From assembly GCF_000739595.1 (NCBI RefSeq), contig NZ_BBJP01000081.1, positions 142,795 through 206,794 on the forward strand: DNA of 64,000 bases. The letters run 5' to 3'. This document shows positions 15,907 to 24,764 of this stretch, piece by piece (the stretch's first letter is position 1; each line of letters begins with the position of its first letter). A program made the translations under genes and the position numbers. The DNA comes from Halorubrum halophilum. Lineage in GTDB: Archaea; Halobacteriota; Halobacteria; Halobacteriales; Haloferacaceae. The notes below the pieces were generated by a model. That model was not told where the DNA came from, searched no databases, and saw nothing but the letters and a program-made list of their open reading frames with translations.

Positions 15907-17655
15907 TCAGTCGTCCGCCGGCGGCGACGGCGCGTCCTCCATCGAGTCGTTCTCGGCGTACGGGTACCAAGTGCGCTTCGTGTTGTGCATCATCGGGTCC
16001 TCGTAATCGGTCTCCTCGGGGTCGACGAAGGCGTCGAGTTCGTCCTCGTCGTGGCGGGCGACGAACGCCCGGAACGACTCGCCCTCGTCGCGCTCGTCCG
16101 CGAAGCTCTCGACCAGATTCGCGATCGCACCGGGTACCTCGTCGACGGGCACGCGCTGGGTGACCCACCGGGCGAACTGCGGGTTCTCGCCGAGCCCGCC
16201 GCCGAGCCCCACGTCGAGCGCCTCGACCGGGTCCCCGTCCTTGCGGGTCTTCATCCCGCGCAGGCTCACGTCGGCGATCTGCGGCTGCGCGCACGAGGCT
16301 GTACACCCGGATAGGTGGATGTGGAACTGGTCAAGGTCCTCGGGGAGTTCGACGTTCTCCTTGAGCCAGCGGGCGTACCGGACCTGCCGGTTCTTCGTCT
16401 CGACGATCGACAGCGAGCAGTACTCGGTGCCGGTACACGCGACGGAGCCCCGCATGAACGGCGACGGCGACGGCGAGTAGTGCTCCAAGATCGGTTCGTC
16501 GAGCAGGTTATCGAGCTCGTCGTCCGGCACGTCGGTCACGATGACGTTCTGGCGCTGGGAGAGGCGCACCTCTCCGGAGCCGTACTCGTCGGCGACGTCA
16601 GCGAGTTCGAGGACGTCTTCGGCACCCATCCGCCCGACGAGGACGTTCAGGCCGACGAAGTTCGTCCCGTCCTTCTGGTCGTGGATCCCGACGAGGTCGT
16701 TCCGCTCGCCCGCACCGGTGTTGTACGTGTACTCCTCGCGAACGTCGCGGCCGGCGGTGTGTAGCTCGAAGTCGACGTACTCCTCCTGAAGGGTGTCTCG
16801 AACCTTCTCGGCTCCCCACTCGTCGACGAGGAACTTGATCCGGGCGTTGTATCGGTCCTCGCGGTCGCCGTTGTCACGGAACAGCGCCGAGAGCCCGCCG
16901 GCCACGTCGGAGACGCGCTCCGGCGAGACCCAGACGTCGATGTCGCGGGCGAGCCGCGGCTCGTTGCGTGAGAGGCCGCCGCCGACGCGGACGTTGAACC
17001 CGACGACCTCCTCGCCGTCAACCTCCTTGTACGCGGGCTCGAAGGCGAGGTCGTTGATGTCGCCCTGGCCCGAACCGTCGGCGGAGCCGGTCACGGACAC
17101 CTTCCACTTCCGCGGGAGGTTCGAGTGGTCGTCGTTCCCCTTGAACGTCTCGTTGAGTTCGCGGATGACGGGCCACGCGTCGATGACTTCCTGCGCGTCC
17201 TTGCCGGCCACGGGGTTCCCGACGATGTTCCGCCAGGAGTCCCCGCAGGCCTGCTGGGTCGAGAGACCGTTTTCCTCCAGCTTCTCGAAGATCGCCGGCA
17301 CGTCCGACAGCTCGATCCAGTGGAGCTGGATCGACTGTCGGGTGGTGAAGTCGGCGTACGCGTCGCCGAAGATCGGGTTCGTCCCGGGGCCACGGGCGTA
17401 CTCGTCGGCTATCTCGCCGACGGTTCGGAGCTGTCCCGGTTCGAGCACGCCGTTCGGCGTCCCGATCCGCATCATGAAGTACCCCTCCTGTCCGTTCCGC
17501 TGGTGGTACAGGCCCCACCACTTGAAGCGCTCGAACCACGCGTCCCGCTCGTCGTCCGGGATCGAGTCGAACCCCTGCTCGGCGAACTCGAACAGGTGGT
17601 CACGGATCTCGTTCCCGTAGACCTCCGATTTCCAGTTTTCGACGTCCGTTGGCAT
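15907..17655 (-). CDS. nirA: Ferredoxin-dependent nitrite/sulfite reductase (siroheme 4Fe-4S)
   Basis: A 582-residue protein with the two-fold ferredoxin-like and siroheme/4Fe-4S repeats of assimilatory nitrite and sulfite reductases. The cluster ligands are visible as CTGTEYC (Cys407, Cys413) and CTASC (Cys451, Cys455). Paired motifs FTTRQSIQLHWIE and LSQRQNVIVTD are the duplicated substrate-binding arginine strands. It would reduce nitrite to ammonium (or sulfite to sulfide) with six electrons from ferredoxin in the cytoplasm. Haloarchaeal homologues are annotated as NirA; no nitrate reductase or transporter gene is in the window, so nitrite versus sulfite is not settled here. Confidence 0.88.
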   Translation of the reverse strand: MPTDVENWKSEVYGNEIRDHLFEFAEQGFDSIPDDERDAWFERFKWWGLYHQRNGQEGYFMMRIGTPNGVLEPGQLRTVGEIADEYARGPGTNPIFGDAYADFTTRQSIQLHWIELSDVPAIFEKLEENGLSTQQACGDSWRNIVGNPVAGKDAQEVIDAWPVIRELNETFKGNDDHSNLPRKWKVSVTGSADGSGQGDINDLAFEPAYKEVDGEEVVGFNVRVGGGLSRNEPRLARDIDVWVSPERVSDVAGGLSALFRDNGDREDRYNARIKFLVDEWGAEKVRDTLQEEYVDFELHTAGRDVREEYTYNTGAGERNDLVGIHDQKDGTNFVGLNVLVGRMGAEDVLELADVADEYGSGEVRLSQRQNVIVTDVPDDELDNLLDEPILEHYSPSPSPFMRGSVACTGTEYCSLSIVETKNRQVRYARWLKENVELPEDLDQFHIHLSGCTASCAQPQIADVSLRGMKTRKDGDPVEALDVGLGGGLGENPQFARWVTQRVPVDEVPGAIANLVESFADERDEGESFRAFVARHDEDELDAFVDPEETDYEDPMMHNTKRTWYPYAENDSMEDAPSPPADD

Positions 17656-17741
17656 CGATCCGGTTTACACCAGACACCCATATAGGCGGCCGCGTCGAGT
17701 CAACGTTCCCCGGTGCCCCATCAATGAGGCATATATTGCCG

Positions 17742-18080
17742 CTACGCTTCGCGCCGCACGCGGCGGACCGCTCCGCGGTCGAGTTCGGTGAACTCGCCCC
17801 CGCGTACCCGCCCGATCGGGACCCAGTCGGTGATTCCCGTCTCCCCACACGCGATACACTGGCCGTACACTCGCGCCTCCACCGTCGAGCCGTCGACGCC
17901 GACCGTTTGGAAGTTCTCGACGACCAGATCGGTGAGTGTGCACTCGCACAGATCCGGCGCGTCGAGCCGCCACAGTTCGCTGACACGCACTTCTCGGGCG
18001 TCGTTGACGGAGATCCACGCCCCGTCGTCGAGGACACGCAGACGAGTGGTCACACCCCCAGTTCGCCCGCGACGACCCAA
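17742..18080 (-). CDS. Small haloarchaeal zinc-ribbon-like protein
   Basis: Up to 112 residues; the real start is probably the GTG at 18053 (TTRLRVLDDGAWISVND follows). It carries LCECTL and, 32 residues on, QCIACGETGITDW, a possible two-site cysteine arrangement (CxC plus CxxC) for zinc. Other recognisable segments are VYGQCIACGETG and WVPIGRVRGGEFTELD. It lies 86 bp upstream of nirA on the same strand, a conserved-looking neighbour that might be co-expressed with it. Function unknown. Confidence 0.68.
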   Translation of the reverse strand: MGRRGRTGGVTTRLRVLDDGAWISVNDAREVRVSELWRLDAPDLCECTLTDLVVENFQTVGVDGSTVEARVYGQCIACGETGITDWVPIGRVRGGEFTELDRGAVRRVRREA

Positions 18081-18269
18081 TACGTGACGGTGGTCGCAAT
18101 CGGCGACAGTTTCGGTGACGCCGTGAGATCAGAAAACTGACCGACTGCGCCGTGGTACGAGGTGAAATCGGCCTCCGGACTACCGGACAGGAAATCCGGT
18201 ATCCGAGAGTGGTGGTTCGATTTACAGGTGTGTCGGTACTTATGCCTCGTCCCCGCGTACGCCTGTGTG

Positions 18270-18398
18270 ATGACCGAGACGGTTCCCGACTCCACCGGCG
18301 ATCCCCCCGTCAGACGGGTCCAAGACGGCGAGTACCGACAGCACGCGTCCGCGGACGTGGCGCCCGAACTCTTCGGCGATACCCCGGAGGAACGATGA
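18270..18398 (+). CDS. Very short acidic protein (42 aa)
   Basis: ATG at 18270 opens a 42-codon frame (MTETVPDSTGDPPVRRVQDG at the N-terminus, ending in DTPEER). A TATA-like TACTTATGC lies about 28 bp upstream, fitting a leaderless mRNA, and the stop overlaps the ATG of the next small gene (ATGA). No domain is recognised. The coupling and GC3 bias make it a plausible real gene, but it is short. Confidence 0.5.
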   Translation: MTETVPDSTGDPPVRRVQDGEYRQHASADVAPELFGDTPEER

Positions 18399-18592
18399 CC
18401 GAGCACGTCGATGTCCAAGCGACCGACGACGAAGGAGACGGGATAGAAGTCGACCGACGGGGGGACGACGCGGACGCGGAAGGAGAGGCGGACACCGAAT
18501 CCGACGACGGCACGGGCCACCTCGACGACATCGAGGACGGCGCCGGCTGCACGGAGATCTGGGAGCGCCTCTCGGAGCGACGGGACGGGTGA
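18395..18592 (+). CDS. Short highly acidic protein (65 aa)
   Basis: A 65-residue protein, about one third Asp/Glu, starting MTEHVDVQATDDEGDG and ending in a more ordered segment GAGCTEIWERLSERRDG. The conserved-looking tail with a Cys and Trp suggests a small helical binding module. It is coupled to the 42-aa gene by an ATGA overlap. It is not recognised; proteins of this kind are common in haloarchaea and mostly unstudied. Confidence 0.55.
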   Translation: MTEHVDVQATDDEGDGIEVDRRGDDADAEGEADTESDDGTGHLDDIEDGAGCTEIWERLSERRDG

Positions 18593-18655
18593 CGAACCGC
18601 TTCGTTTGAGGGGCACCGATCGTCCCGGCGAGTGCCGCACGCGACGCGGACCGTT

Positions 18656-19195
18656 CTACGACAGATGCGCGGCGATGTCCGCCTCGGTGATGATCCCGAC
18701 CGTCTCCCCGCCGTCGGTCACCATCACCGCCTTGTAGTGGTCGAGAAGGTTCCGGACCTCGTCGACGGTCGCCCCCGTCGCGACGGTGGGGAACGATTCG
18801 CTCATCACCTCGCTGACCGGGTGGTCACCGACGTTTTCGCCGGCGTGAACCACGTCGCCCTGACTGATCGAGCCGACGGGCACGCCGTTCTGTAGCACCG
18901 GCAGCTGCGAGTACGCCTCCTCCTCCATCAGGTCGACCGCCTCGCGCACCGCATCGTCGGGCGCGACGCTGATCACCGTCTCGTTCATCAGGTCGCTCGC
19001 GCGGACGACCTGGCCCTCTGCCTCCTGAAGCGCGTTTACGATCCGCCGGAGCGTCGAGAGCCGCGGGTCGACGTCGCCGCCCTCGATCCGCGCGATGAGC
19101 GGCTGCGAGACGTCCGCGGCATCGGCGAGTTCGCTCTGCGTCAGCTCCAGCGTCGTCCGCCGCTCGCGGAGGTCCTGTGGCGTCGGGAGTTCCAT
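18656..19195 (-). CDS. XRE-type HTH plus tandem CBS domain regulator
   Basis: A 179-residue protein. Residues about 8-60 (LRERRTTLELTQSELADAAD, VSQPLIARIEGGDVDPRLSTLRRIVNAL) form a classic XRE/Cro helix-turn-helix. Residues about 65-179 hold two CBS motifs (SDLMNETVISVAPDDAVREAV and SEVMSESFPTVATGATVDEV, each followed by an I-x-x-x-D-I/V-type end). Such archaeal HTH-CBS proteins are thought to sense adenine nucleotides or other ligands and control transcription. It stands alone, with the intergenic TATA-like ACTCGAGGTTATTAG near 19205-19222 on its upstream side. Confidence 0.87.
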   Translation of the reverse strand: MELPTPQDLRERRTTLELTQSELADAADVSQPLIARIEGGDVDPRLSTLRRIVNALQEAEGQVVRASDLMNETVISVAPDDAVREAVDLMEEEAYSQLPVLQNGVPVGSISQGDVVHAGENVGDHPVSEVMSESFPTVATGATVDEVRNLLDHYKAVMVTDGGETVGIITEADIAAHLS

Positions 19196-19293
19196 ATGCT
19201 AGATAACTCGAGGTTATTAGAAAAGGTTTCGGCAACGACCGACATCGCGGCGAGAGTCACGTCGGTCGCATCGATCGCGCCGATCGCGGAGCC

Positions 19294-19668
19294 CTACTCG
19301 TCGTCGCGGTCGTCTTCCTCGTCGCCCTCGGTCTCGATGACCTCGATGACCTCGAGGGGAACGTCGCGGAGCGCGCCGCCGACCTCGCTTTTCGCGATCC
19401 GCTCGGCGTGCTCCTCGCTGTCGGCGTTGAAGATGTCGATCTCCAAGAGAAGCCCGACGAGAGCGGTGTTCGCGGCGAGGAACGCGGCGTCGAACGGCTC
19501 CCCACAGGCCGGACAGCCGGTGAGGCCGGGCTCGACCTCGACGTACTGCTTGTCCGTCTCGTTGAGTCGCTTGCCGGCTTCGCTGACCGCGACGCCGATG
19601 GCGTCGTCGGTCTCCTCGACATCACGGACCAACCAGGCTGCTTCCATCGCGACTTCGTAGTTGCTCAT
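19294..19668 (-). CDS. UPF0212 (DUF555) family protein
   Basis: A 124-residue archaeal protein starting MSNYEVAMEAAWLVRDVEETDDAIGVAVSEAGKRLN, with GCPACGEPFDAAFLAANTALVGLLLEI in the middle. The single CPxCG pair and these two segments are diagnostic of UPF0212, a family restricted to euryarchaea. The tail is Glu/Asp-rich. Function unknown. It lies downstream of leuB on the same strand with a 116-bp gap, a neighbourhood I recall in other haloarchaea. Confidence 0.85.
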   Translation of the reverse strand: MSNYEVAMEAAWLVRDVEETDDAIGVAVSEAGKRLNETDKQYVEVEPGLTGCPACGEPFDAAFLAANTALVGLLLEIDIFNADSEEHAERIAKSEVGGALRDVPLEVIEVIETEGDEEDDRDDE

Positions 19669-19784
19669 AGCCGAACCGAGGGGCCGCAGGGTTTCCTTTC
19701 TTGTGGTTTGCCCGCGGTCACGGCTCTCGCTCGCACGGCGAAGGACCGCGGGGTCCGACGCGCATCGGAGGCGGCGCTCGCCGC

Positions 19785-20783
19785 CTACAGCCGGTCGAGA
19801 ACTGCGGCGGTGACCTCGTCGGTCGTCGCGCCGCCGCCGAGGTCGCCGGTGCGCGGGCCGTCGGAGAGCACGCCCTCCACCGCGTCGCGCACCTGCTGTC
19901 CCTCCTCGACGTGGCCGAGGTACTCCAGCAGCATGGCGGCCGAGAGGATCGCCGCGGTCGGGTTCGCGATCCCCTCGCCCGCGATGTCGGGCGCGGTGCC
20001 GTGGACCGGCTCGAACAGCGCGTTGTCGTGGCCAACGTTCGCCGAGGGCAACAGGCCGAGCCCGCCGACGAGCCCGGCGGCGAGGTCGGAGAGCACGTCG
20101 CCGGCGAGGTTCGGACAGACGATCACGCCGTACTGGCTCGGGTCGAGCGGGAGCTTCGTCGCGAACGCGTCCATCAGCTCCTCGTCGGCGTCGACGCCGC
20201 GCTCCTCGGCGACCGCGAGTACCTCCTCGCGGAAGCGTCCGTCCGTCTCGCGCATCACGTTCGCCTTGTGCGCGACCGTGAACCCCTCGTCGGAGTCTCC
20301 GGCCGGCCCGCGACCGTCCTCGACGAACTCGCAGGCGTACTCGGCCAGCTCGCGAGAGGCCGAGGAGGTGACGACCCGCGTCAGCGTCGAGAGGTCGTCG
20401 GAGAGCCGGTCCTCGTGACCGGCGTAGACGCCCTCGGTGTTCTCGCGCAGGAAGACCACGTCGGTCTCCGGTCGGACCGCGTCGACGCCGGGATAGGCCT
20501 TGGCGGGCCGGACGTTGACGAACGAGTCGACCGCCTCGCGCAGCGGAAGGATGACATCGGCGGCCGTCTCGCCGGCCGCGCCGAACAGCGTCGCGTCCGC
20601 GTCGGCCGCAAGATCGTACGTCTCCGCGGGGAGCGCCTCGCCTGTCGCCTCCTGCACCGCGTCGCCGGCCTCGGCCTTGACGAACTCGAAGTCGACGGGG
20701 AGCGCTTCCAGCACCTCGACCGCGGCCGGGACGACCTCGCGGCCGATCCCGTCGCCCTCGATGACGACGACCTCGTGGCTCAC
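19785..20783 (-). CDS. leuB: 3-isopropylmalate dehydrogenase
   Basis: A 332-residue NAD-dependent decarboxylating dehydrogenase that makes 2-oxoisocaproate in leucine synthesis. Seen: [21 protein letters not shown] at the N-terminus, [12 protein letters not shown] with the substrate-binding Arg, VAHKANVM with the catalytic Lys, [14 protein letters not shown] with the metal-binding Asp, and [18 protein letters not shown]. Absence of the longer isocitrate dehydrogenase phosphorylation loop and the pathway context favour LeuB over isocitrate or homoisocitrate dehydrogenases. Its ATG overlaps the leuD stop by four bases. Confidence 0.94.
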   Translation of the reverse strand: MSHEVVVIEGDGIGREVVPAAVEVLEALPVDFEFVKAEAGDAVQEATGEALPAETYDLAADADATLFGAAGETAADVILPLREAVDSFVNVRPAKAYPGVDAVRPETDVVFLRENTEGVYAGHEDRLSDDLSTLTRVVTSSASRELAEYACEFVEDGRGPAGDSDEGFTVAHKANVMRETDGRFREEVLAVAEERGVDADEELMDAFATKLPLDPSQYGVIVCPNLAGDVLSDLAAGLVGGLGLLPSANVGHDNALFEPVHGTAPDIAGEGIANPTAAILSAAMLLEYLGHVEEGQQVRDAVEGVLSDGPRTGDLGGGATTDEVTAAVLDRL

Positions 20784-21436
20784 GCCTCGTCCTCCGGGAT
20801 GTGGTCATCCGGAACGTACGGCAGCGACCGGGCCGTCTCACGGACCGCGCCCTCGTTCGCGCCCATCAGCGCCGTGGTGTCCCAGACGCCCTCGACGAGC
20901 GCCTTCCGCTGGGCGTCGTGGACCGTTGCGTCGATCACGGTGTCGCCGTAAGTGATCGTCTCGGCGGCCACGTCGATGTCGACCTCGGCGTCGGGGTTGG
21001 TCTCGACGTAGTCCTGGAGCGCCTCGATCTCCTCCTGATCGGCCGTGACCGTGGGAACGCCGAGCGCGAGGCAGTTGCCCGCGAAGATCTCCGCGAACGA
21101 CTCGCCGACGACGGCGTCGATCCCCCAGCGCATCAGCGCCTGCGGGGCGTGCTCGCGCGACGAGCCGCAGCCGAAGTTGGCGTTGACGACCAGCACGTTC
21201 GCGCCGCGGTATTTCTCCTCGTTGAACGGGTGGTCCTTCTCGTTGTCGTCGTCGTCGAACCGCTGGTCGAAGAACGAGAACTGGCCCAGCCCGTCGAAGG
21301 TGACGACCTTCATGAACCGCGCCGGGATGATCTGGTCGGTGTCGATGTCGTTGCCCCGAACCGGAATCCCGGTGCCGGAGACCTCGGTGACCTTCTCGGC
21401 CGGCGCCTCGCCGTCGCTGAACTCGGGCGAGCTCAT
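20780..21436 (-). CDS. leuD: 3-isopropylmalate dehydratase, small subunit
   Basis: A 218-residue aconitase-swivel protein. Motifs: [15 protein letters not shown] near residues 28-43, [15 protein letters not shown] and [20 protein letters not shown]. It pairs with LeuC to convert 2-isopropylmalate to 3-isopropylmalate. At 218 residues it is of the longer bacterial-like type rather than the about 165-residue archaeal HacB type, fitting a leucine role. Both ends overlap neighbours by four bases (leuC stop, leuB start), so leuC-leuD-leuB is one coupled unit. Confidence 0.94.
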   Translation of the reverse strand: MSSPEFSDGEAPAEKVTEVSGTGIPVRGNDIDTDQIIPARFMKVVTFDGLGQFSFFDQRFDDDDNEKDHPFNEEKYRGANVLVVNANFGCGSSREHAPQALMRWGIDAVVGESFAEIFAGNCLALGVPTVTADQEEIEALQDYVETNPDAEVDIDVAAETITYGDTVIDATVHDAQRKALVEGVWDTTALMGANEGAVRETARSLPYVPDDHIPEDEA

Positions 21437-22854
21437 ACGGTCGCCACCTCCTCCATCTCGCGGACGTCGGTGACCTCGCCGGTCACCGCCGCGGCCGCGA
21501 CCATGATCGGACTCATCAGCACGGTGCGCCCGTCCTTCGAGCCCTGTCGGCCGACGAAGTTCCGGTTCGAAGAGGAGGCGCTCGCCTCGTCGCCCACCAG
21601 CTGGTCGTCGTTCATGCCGAGACACATCGAACAGCCGGGCTCGCGCCAGTCGAAGCCGGCGTCCTTGAACACCTCGTCGATCCCCTCGGCCTCGGCGGCG
21701 TCGCGGACGCGCTGGCTGCCGGGGACGACCATCGCGCGCACGTCGTCGTCGACCTCGCGGCCCTCGACGAACGCCGCGGCCTCGCGGAGGTCCTTCAGCC
21801 GCGCGTTGGTACACGAGCCGAGGAACGCCACGTCGATGTCGTACCCCTCCATCGTGTCGCCGGGCTCGACGCGCATGTGCTTCTGCGCGCGCCGCGCCGT
21901 GTCGCGGTCCTCCTCGGGCAGATCGTCTGGGTCCGGGATCGGCTCGGTGATACCCGCGGTCTGGCCGGGCGTGGTCCCCCACGTCACGGTCGGCTCGATC
22001 GCCGAGCCGTCGATGGTGACCACGTCGTCGTACTCGGCGTCCTCGTCGGTCCGGATCGACTCCCAGTAGGGTTTCAGCCGCTCGAACTCCTCGGGGTCGT
22101 CGGCGAAGGCGTCCGTCTGCTTGAGCCACTCGTAGGTGGTCTCGTCGGGGTTGACGTATCCCGCGCGGGCGCCGCCCTCGATCGACATGTTACAGATGGA
22201 CATCCGTCCCTCCATCCCGAGGCTCTCGATGGCCTCGCCGGCGTACTCGTACACGTGGCCGACGCCGCCGTCGGTCCCGAGCTTCCCGATGATCGTGAGG
22301 ATGACGTCCTTCGCGGTGACGCCCTCGCCGAGCTCGCCCGTGACCTCGATCTTGCGGACCTTCTGTTTCTCCATCGCGACGCAGCCGGTCGCCAGCACGT
22401 CGCGGATCTGCGAGGTGCCGATCCCGAACGCCAGCGCGCCGAACGCGCCGTGCGTCGACGTGTGCGAGTCGCCGCAGACGATCGTCATGCCCGGCTGGGT
22501 GAGCCCCTGCTCCGGCCCGATGACGTGGACGATCCCCTGGTTCCCGGAGTCCGGGTCGGAGAACTCGATGCCGGAGCCACGGACGTTCTCCTCTAACTCC
22601 GCCATCATGCTCTCGGCGGCCTCGTCGCGGTAGGGCCGGTCGCGGTTGCCGGTCGGCACGATGTGATCGACCGTCGCGTGCGTGCGCTTCGGGAACGCGA
22701 CCTCCTGTCCGCGTTCCTTCAACATGCCGAACGCCTGTGGGCTGGTGACCTCGTGGACGAGGTGGAGCCCGACGAACAGCTGGTCCTGTCCGGTGGGCAG
22801 TCGCGTCACCGTGTGCCGGTCCCACACCTTGTCGTACAGCGTCCCCTCGCTCAT
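21433..22854 (-). CDS. leuC: 3-isopropylmalate dehydratase, large subunit
   Basis: A 473-residue aconitase-family subunit. Cluster ligands are expected at CTNARLKDL (first Cys of the C-T-N motif) and CSMCLGMN (the CxxC pair). [33 protein letters not shown] and ISICNM-type segments confirm the family. With leuD it isomerises 2-isopropylmalate. Its ATG overlaps the TGA of a 27-codon mini-ORF that fills the space to ilvC, so translation is probably coupled through the whole ilv-leu run. Confidence 0.95.
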   Translation of the reverse strand: MSEGTLYDKVWDRHTVTRLPTGQDQLFVGLHLVHEVTSPQAFGMLKERGQEVAFPKRTHATVDHIVPTGNRDRPYRDEAAESMMAELEENVRGSGIEFSDPDSGNQGIVHVIGPEQGLTQPGMTIVCGDSHTSTHGAFGALAFGIGTSQIRDVLATGCVAMEKQKVRKIEVTGELGEGVTAKDVILTIIGKLGTDGGVGHVYEYAGEAIESLGMEGRMSICNMSIEGGARAGYVNPDETTYEWLKQTDAFADDPEEFERLKPYWESIRTDEDAEYDDVVTIDGSAIEPTVTWGTTPGQTAGITEPIPDPDDLPEEDRDTARRAQKHMRVEPGDTMEGYDIDVAFLGSCTNARLKDLREAAAFVEGREVDDDVRAMVVPGSQRVRDAAEAEGIDEVFKDAGFDWREPGCSMCLGMNDDQLVGDEASASSSNRNFVGRQGSKDGRTVLMSPIMVAAAAVTGEVTDVREMEEVATV

Positions 22855-22934
22855 CGGGACTCACCCGCGTGGCGCGTGGATCGCGTCGACTGCGTGGTCT
22901 CACAGGGTCGGTTCGCGTCGCCGCATACTCCCAT
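22851..22934 (-). CDS. 27-aa mini-ORF coupled between ilvC and leuC
   Basis: The ATG (22934-22932) overlaps the ilvC stop as TGATG, and its TGA (22853-22851) overlaps the leuC start as ATGA, so it exactly fills the gap. The predicted peptide starts [15 protein letters not shown] and continues with Ser/Thr/Arg-rich sequence ending AGESR. It has no Leu, Ile and only one Val codon, so it is not an amino-acid sensing leader. It may serve to hand ribosomes from ilvC to leuC, or encode a genuine micro-protein with two Cys. Confidence 0.45.
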   Translation of the reverse strand: MGVCGDANRPCETTQSTRSTRHAGESR

Positions 22935-23989
22935 CAGGCGGTCACCTCGGCGCTCTCTTCCTCGTCTTCTTCCTCGTCCTGCCACGCGAACAGCCCGCGC
23001 AGTTCCTCACCGACGGCCTCGATCTCGTGGTTCTTCTCGGCGGTCCGGAGCTGCGTGTAGGAGGGTCGCCCCGCCTGGTTCTCGGCGATCCACTCGCGGG
23101 CGAACTCGCCGTTCTGGACCTTCTCAAGCACTTCCTCCATGTTCTCGCGGGCGTGCTCGTCGACGATCACGTCGCCCTGCGTGAGCCCGCCGTACTCGGC
23201 GGTGTCGGAGACGGAGTCCCACATGCCGCCGAGCCCGTCCTCGTACATCAGATCGACGATGAGCTTCAGCTCGTTGAGACACTCGAAGTACGCCATCTCC
23301 GGGGAGTAGCCGGCGTCGACGAGCGTCTCGTACCCCTGTTTCACGAGCGACGTGACGCCGCCGCAGAGGACGGCCTGCTCGCCGAACAGGTCGGTCTCGG
23401 TCTCCTCGCGGAACGACGTCTCGACGACGCCGGCGCGGGTGCAGCCGATCGCGGCCGCGTACGCGAGCCCCTGGTCGTGGGCGTCGCCGGTCGCGTCCTG
23501 GTACACCGCCAGCAGACCGGGCGTTCCCTCGTCATTCTCGTAGTTGCGGCGCACGAGGTGGCCCGGCGACTTCGGCGCGACCATCGTCACGTCGACGTCC
23601 TCGGGCGGCTGGATCTGGTTGTAGTGGATATTGAACCCGTGCGCGAACTGGAGCGTGTCGCCCGCGTCCAGGTTCGGCTCAACGGCGTTCTCGTACACGT
23701 CCGGCTGGACCGTGTCGGGCACGAGCACGCTCACGATGTCGGCCTCGGCGGCCGCGTCCGCGGGGGTCTCCACGCGGAGCCCGTCGCTCTCGGCGGCGCT
23801 GCGGGAGGAGCTGTCCTCGCGGAGGCCGACGATCACGTCGACTCCGCTCTCGGAGAGGTTCTGCGCGTGCGCGTGGCCCTGCGAGCCGTAGCCGAGCACG
23901 GCCACGGTCTCGTGGGCGATCGCCTCCTCGTCGGCGTCTTCGTCGTAGTATACTGTCGAGTTGAACGTCTGCGTGTCGTCTTCGGTCAT
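22934..23989 (-). CDS. ilvC: Ketol-acid reductoisomerase
   Basis: A 351-residue class I enzyme that rearranges and reduces acetolactate or acetohydroxybutyrate with NAD(P)H and Mg2+. The Rossmann fingerprint is [21 protein letters not shown], followed by [10 protein letters not shown], where acidic/serine residues set cofactor choice. The catalytic domain shows [29 protein letters not shown] and [18 protein letters not shown] with the conserved Mg ligands. The ATG follows a 34-bp gap after ilvN. The last 15 residues are a Glu-rich tail. Confidence 0.95.
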   Translation of the reverse strand: MTEDDTQTFNSTVYYDEDADEEAIAHETVAVLGYGSQGHAHAQNLSESGVDVIVGLREDSSSRSAAESDGLRVETPADAAAEADIVSVLVPDTVQPDVYENAVEPNLDAGDTLQFAHGFNIHYNQIQPPEDVDVTMVAPKSPGHLVRRNYENDEGTPGLLAVYQDATGDAHDQGLAYAAAIGCTRAGVVETSFREETETDLFGEQAVLCGGVTSLVKQGYETLVDAGYSPEMAYFECLNELKLIVDLMYEDGLGGMWDSVSDTAEYGGLTQGDVIVDEHARENMEEVLEKVQNGEFAREWIAENQAGRPSYTQLRTAEKNHEIEAVGEELRGLFAWQDEEEDEEESAEVTA

Positions 23990-24023
23990 GTGTATCGTGT
24001 GAGTTCGCGTGTAGGTTCGCGTG

Positions 24024-24764
24024 TCAGTCGTCGTGCGTGGTCGGTTCGCCGGCCGTTCCGGGTTTCTCTCCGGGCGCCGTCGGCGTGTCGCCGCGGGCGA
24101 GGGCGGTCGGCCCGGTCCGCGCGATCTCGACGATGCCGAACCGCTCGAAGGCGCCTATCGCGTTGTCGATGCTGGCGTTGTCGCCGGTGAGCTCGACGGT
24201 GATCGTCTCCGGGCCGGCGTCGACCGTCCGGCCGTCGTACATCTCGGAGACCGCGTGGACCGCGGCGGGGTCGTCCGCCTGCACCTTCAACAGGACGAGC
24301 TCCGAGGTGACGGCGTCGCCGGCGACCTCGCCGACGGAGATGACCGGCTTCAGCTTCGCCATCTGCTTTTCGATCTGGTCGATGCCGGGGTCCGTCTCCT
24401 CGACGACCATGGTGATCCGCGAGTGGCCGTCGACGGTCGTCGGACCGACGGTGAGGCTCTCGATGTTGAACTGCCGGCGGGAGACGAGCCCGGAGACGCG
24501 CGCGAGCACTCCGGGTTCGTCCTCGACGAGCGCGGAGATGACGGCGCGTCGCGACTCGTGTTCGGCCTCGACGACGGGGTCGATGCGGATCCCTTCGAGG
24601 TTCCGTCGCCCCTCGGGGTGGTCGCGCTCCTCGGGACCGGGCTGGTCGGCGGCGGGGGTAGCGTCGGAGCCGGAGCCGGCGTCCGAGGCGGAGCCGCCGT
24701 CGGTCGCGGGTCGGGTGTCGATCGGGTCTTCACCCGGCTGGGAGTCGGACGACTCGCCGCTCAT
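24024..24764 (-). CDS. ilvN: Acetolactate synthase, regulatory small subunit
   Basis: A 246-residue protein. The ACT domain begins about residue 72 ([26 protein letters not shown]) and includes [10 protein letters not shown] and SRITMVVEE, the usual valine-binding small-subunit core, followed by the C-terminal ALS_ss_C domain ([11 protein letters not shown] to GIVEIARTG). The N-terminal 70 residues are an acidic, low-complexity haloarchaeal extension and the C-terminus carries another short one. It regulates IlvB, whose stop overlaps its ATG by four bases. Confidence 0.94.
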   Translation of the reverse strand: MSGESSDSQPGEDPIDTRPATDGGSASDAGSGSDATPAADQPGPEERDHPEGRRNLEGIRIDPVVEAEHESRRAVISALVEDEPGVLARVSGLVSRRQFNIESLTVGPTTVDGHSRITMVVEETDPGIDQIEKQMAKLKPVISVGEVAGDAVTSELVLLKVQADDPAAVHAVSEMYDGRTVDAGPETITVELTGDNASIDNAIGAFERFGIVEIARTGPTALARGDTPTAPGEKPGTAGEPTTHDD

